The position numbers and the translations under genes were made by a program. The notes under the pieces were generated by a model. It was not told where the DNA came from, searched no databases, and was given only the letters and a program-made list of their open reading frames with translations. Source: JALRAP01 sp046302815 (lineage in GTDB: Bacteria > Bacteroidota > Bacteroidia > AKYH767-A > OLB10). From it: DNA of 23,723 nt. The stretch is from NCBI GenBank assembly GCA_046302815.1, contig JBKCHO010000121.1, positions 1 to 23,723 on the forward strand, in the 5' to 3' direction. Below, piece after piece: positions 23,069 through 23,723 of the stretch; positions within the stretch are counted from its first letter, which is position 1; every line of letters begins with the position of its first letter.

Positions 23069-23503
23069 TCATGATGTTTTTCGCCACTCCTCTGCTGCAA
23101 TCCACGATTGAAGCAGAATAGTGGCACTTGTCACATCCACCAACCCCTTGTCTCTTCTGCCTTTTTTAGATACCCCACTATCTATGATGGATTGGGTAGC
23201 CATGGTTGATGAAAACCGCTCGTCAATCCTATAAACTGGAAAACCAGGGAACCATGAGGAAAGCTTTTTTAAAAACGCATCTACTTTGGGAGCAATCGAG
23301 GAGGGCCGGTTCCTGAGATCTTTGGGCTCACCCAATACGAAAGCAATTACGCCGTTTTCAATTACATAAGATTTTAGAAAGGACTCTAATTGGTGGGTAG
23401 GAACGGTTTCCAATGGAAAAGCAAACTTGCGATCCGGGTCAGTGATAGCCAATCCGGTTCTTTTCTGACCATAATCCAATGCCAAAACACGACCTTCCAT
23501 CAT
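23069..23503 (-). CDS. ruvX: Putative pre-16S rRNA nuclease / RuvX (YqgF family)
   Basis: A 144-residue RNase H-fold protein. VLALDYGQKRTGLAI carries the first catalytic Asp (Asp10) and the YqgF signature, FVLGEPKDLRN the second strand, YRIDERFSS the DER motif, and VDVTSATILLQ the last Asp. In E. coli YqgF processes the 5' end of 16S rRNA, and it was once proposed as a Holliday junction resolvase. The usual DERxT is here DERFSS, a mild change. Length is standard. Starts at 23503 and 23500 are adjacent ATGs and cannot be separated. It converges on the EEP gene with seven bases between stops and is divergent from dapD. Confidence 0.93.
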   Translation of the reverse strand: MMEGRVLALDYGQKRTGLAITDPDRKFAFPLETVPTHQLESFLKSYVIENGVIAFVLGEPKDLRNRPSSIAPKVDAFLKKLSSWFPGFPVYRIDERFSSTMATQSIIDSGVSKKGRRDKGLVDVTSATILLQSWIAAEEWRKTS

Positions 23504-23563
23504 GTAAAACTAACAAACAATCGTTGGATTGGATTTCAATGGCTAGTGTTCGGACTAAAAGGA

Positions 23564-23571
23564 TAAATTTG
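23564..23571 (+). promoter_or_regulatory. -7 promoter box of dapD
   Basis: TAAATTTG fits TAnnTTTG exactly and ends seven bases before the dapD ATG at 23579, implying a very short or absent leader. Confidence 0.5.
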
Positions 23572-23578
23572 CCATACT

Positions 23579-23723
23579 ATGGAAAGCAAAAATATTATTG
23601 AAAAAGCCTGGGAGAACCGCGCCCTGTTGGATCAGATTGAAATCCGAACGGCCATCGAGGATGTTATTGAAAAATTGGACAAAGGCGTTTTAAGAGTCGC
23701 CGAACCAACGAACCATGGTTGGG
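23579..23723 (+). CDS. dapD: Tetrahydrodipicolinate N-succinyltransferase, 5' part
   Basis: The first 48 codons of a gene cut by the window edge. The visible protein (IIEKAWENRALLDQ, then AIEDVIEKLDKGVLRVAEP) matches the helical N-terminal domain of DapD, which transfers succinate from succinyl-CoA to tetrahydrodipicolinate in the lysine and diaminopimelate pathway. The left-handed beta-helix domain with the catalytic site lies beyond the window. ATG 23579 follows a perfect -7 box by seven bases, and no other ATG is near. It pairs functionally with the aspartate kinase some 10 kb to the left. Confidence 0.88.
   Translation, partial: MESKNIIEKAWENRALLDQIEIRTAIEDVIEKLDKGVLRVAEPTNHGW

Noticed and set aside
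23061..23081. Bidirectional terminator AAAAAC...GTTTTT between the EEP and ruvX genes
   Set aside because: The stem is only A-T pairs plus one C-G around a 9-nt loop and would be very weak.

Overview
The window is a piece of a Bacteroidota chromosome, most likely from a Flavobacteriales-like lineage. Three things point there: four exported proteins with type IX secretion (T9SS) C-terminal sorting domains, a TonB-dependent receptor with an N-terminal carboxypeptidase-regulatory-like domain, and recurrent TAnnTTTG promoter -7 boxes in place of sigma70-type boxes. Taxonomy is inferred from gene content only.

Layout. Positions 1-5120 are accessory and rich in repeats. They hold a DUF4143-type AAA ATPase gene with operator-like repeats over its start, three tandem copies plus one distant decayed copy of a palindromic intergenic element, a secreted two-LamG/Ig-like T9SS protein of mosaic composition, and a tRNA-Arg(CCG) gene flanked by broken partial copies of itself. 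Positions 5120-8388 (minus) carry a family 9 glycosyltransferase followed by a PKD/SprB-repeat protein with a type B (CHU_C) sorting domain. Positions 8483-11417 (plus) carry a membrane-anchored SRPBCC protein and a secreted M14 zinc carboxypeptidase. Positions 11411-14364 (minus) carry a GNAT acetyltransferase, an aspartate kinase overlapping it by ATGA, and heme A synthase. A YbfF-like alpha/beta hydrolase (plus) follows.

Positions 15254-23061 form the most coherent functional locus. A minus-strand operon encodes a TonB-dependent receptor, a DUF5689-type OB-fold lipoprotein and a secreted two-HKD phospholipase D-superfamily protein with its own OB-like domain and a T9SS tail. A secreted endonuclease/exonuclease/phosphatase (EEP) protein is transcribed divergently from the same promoter region. 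I read this as an outer-membrane and extracellular system that cuts a phosphodiester polymer, most simply DNA or RNA, and imports the products for phosphorus or nucleosides. The substrate is inference. The right end has the Holliday junction resolvase-like gene ruvX/yqgF (minus) and the first 48 codons of dapD (plus), which runs off the window.

Genes are densely packed outside the first 5 kb: convergent pairs overlap or abut at 11411-11417 and 15253/15254. No transposase, integrase, CRISPR array or rRNA was found.
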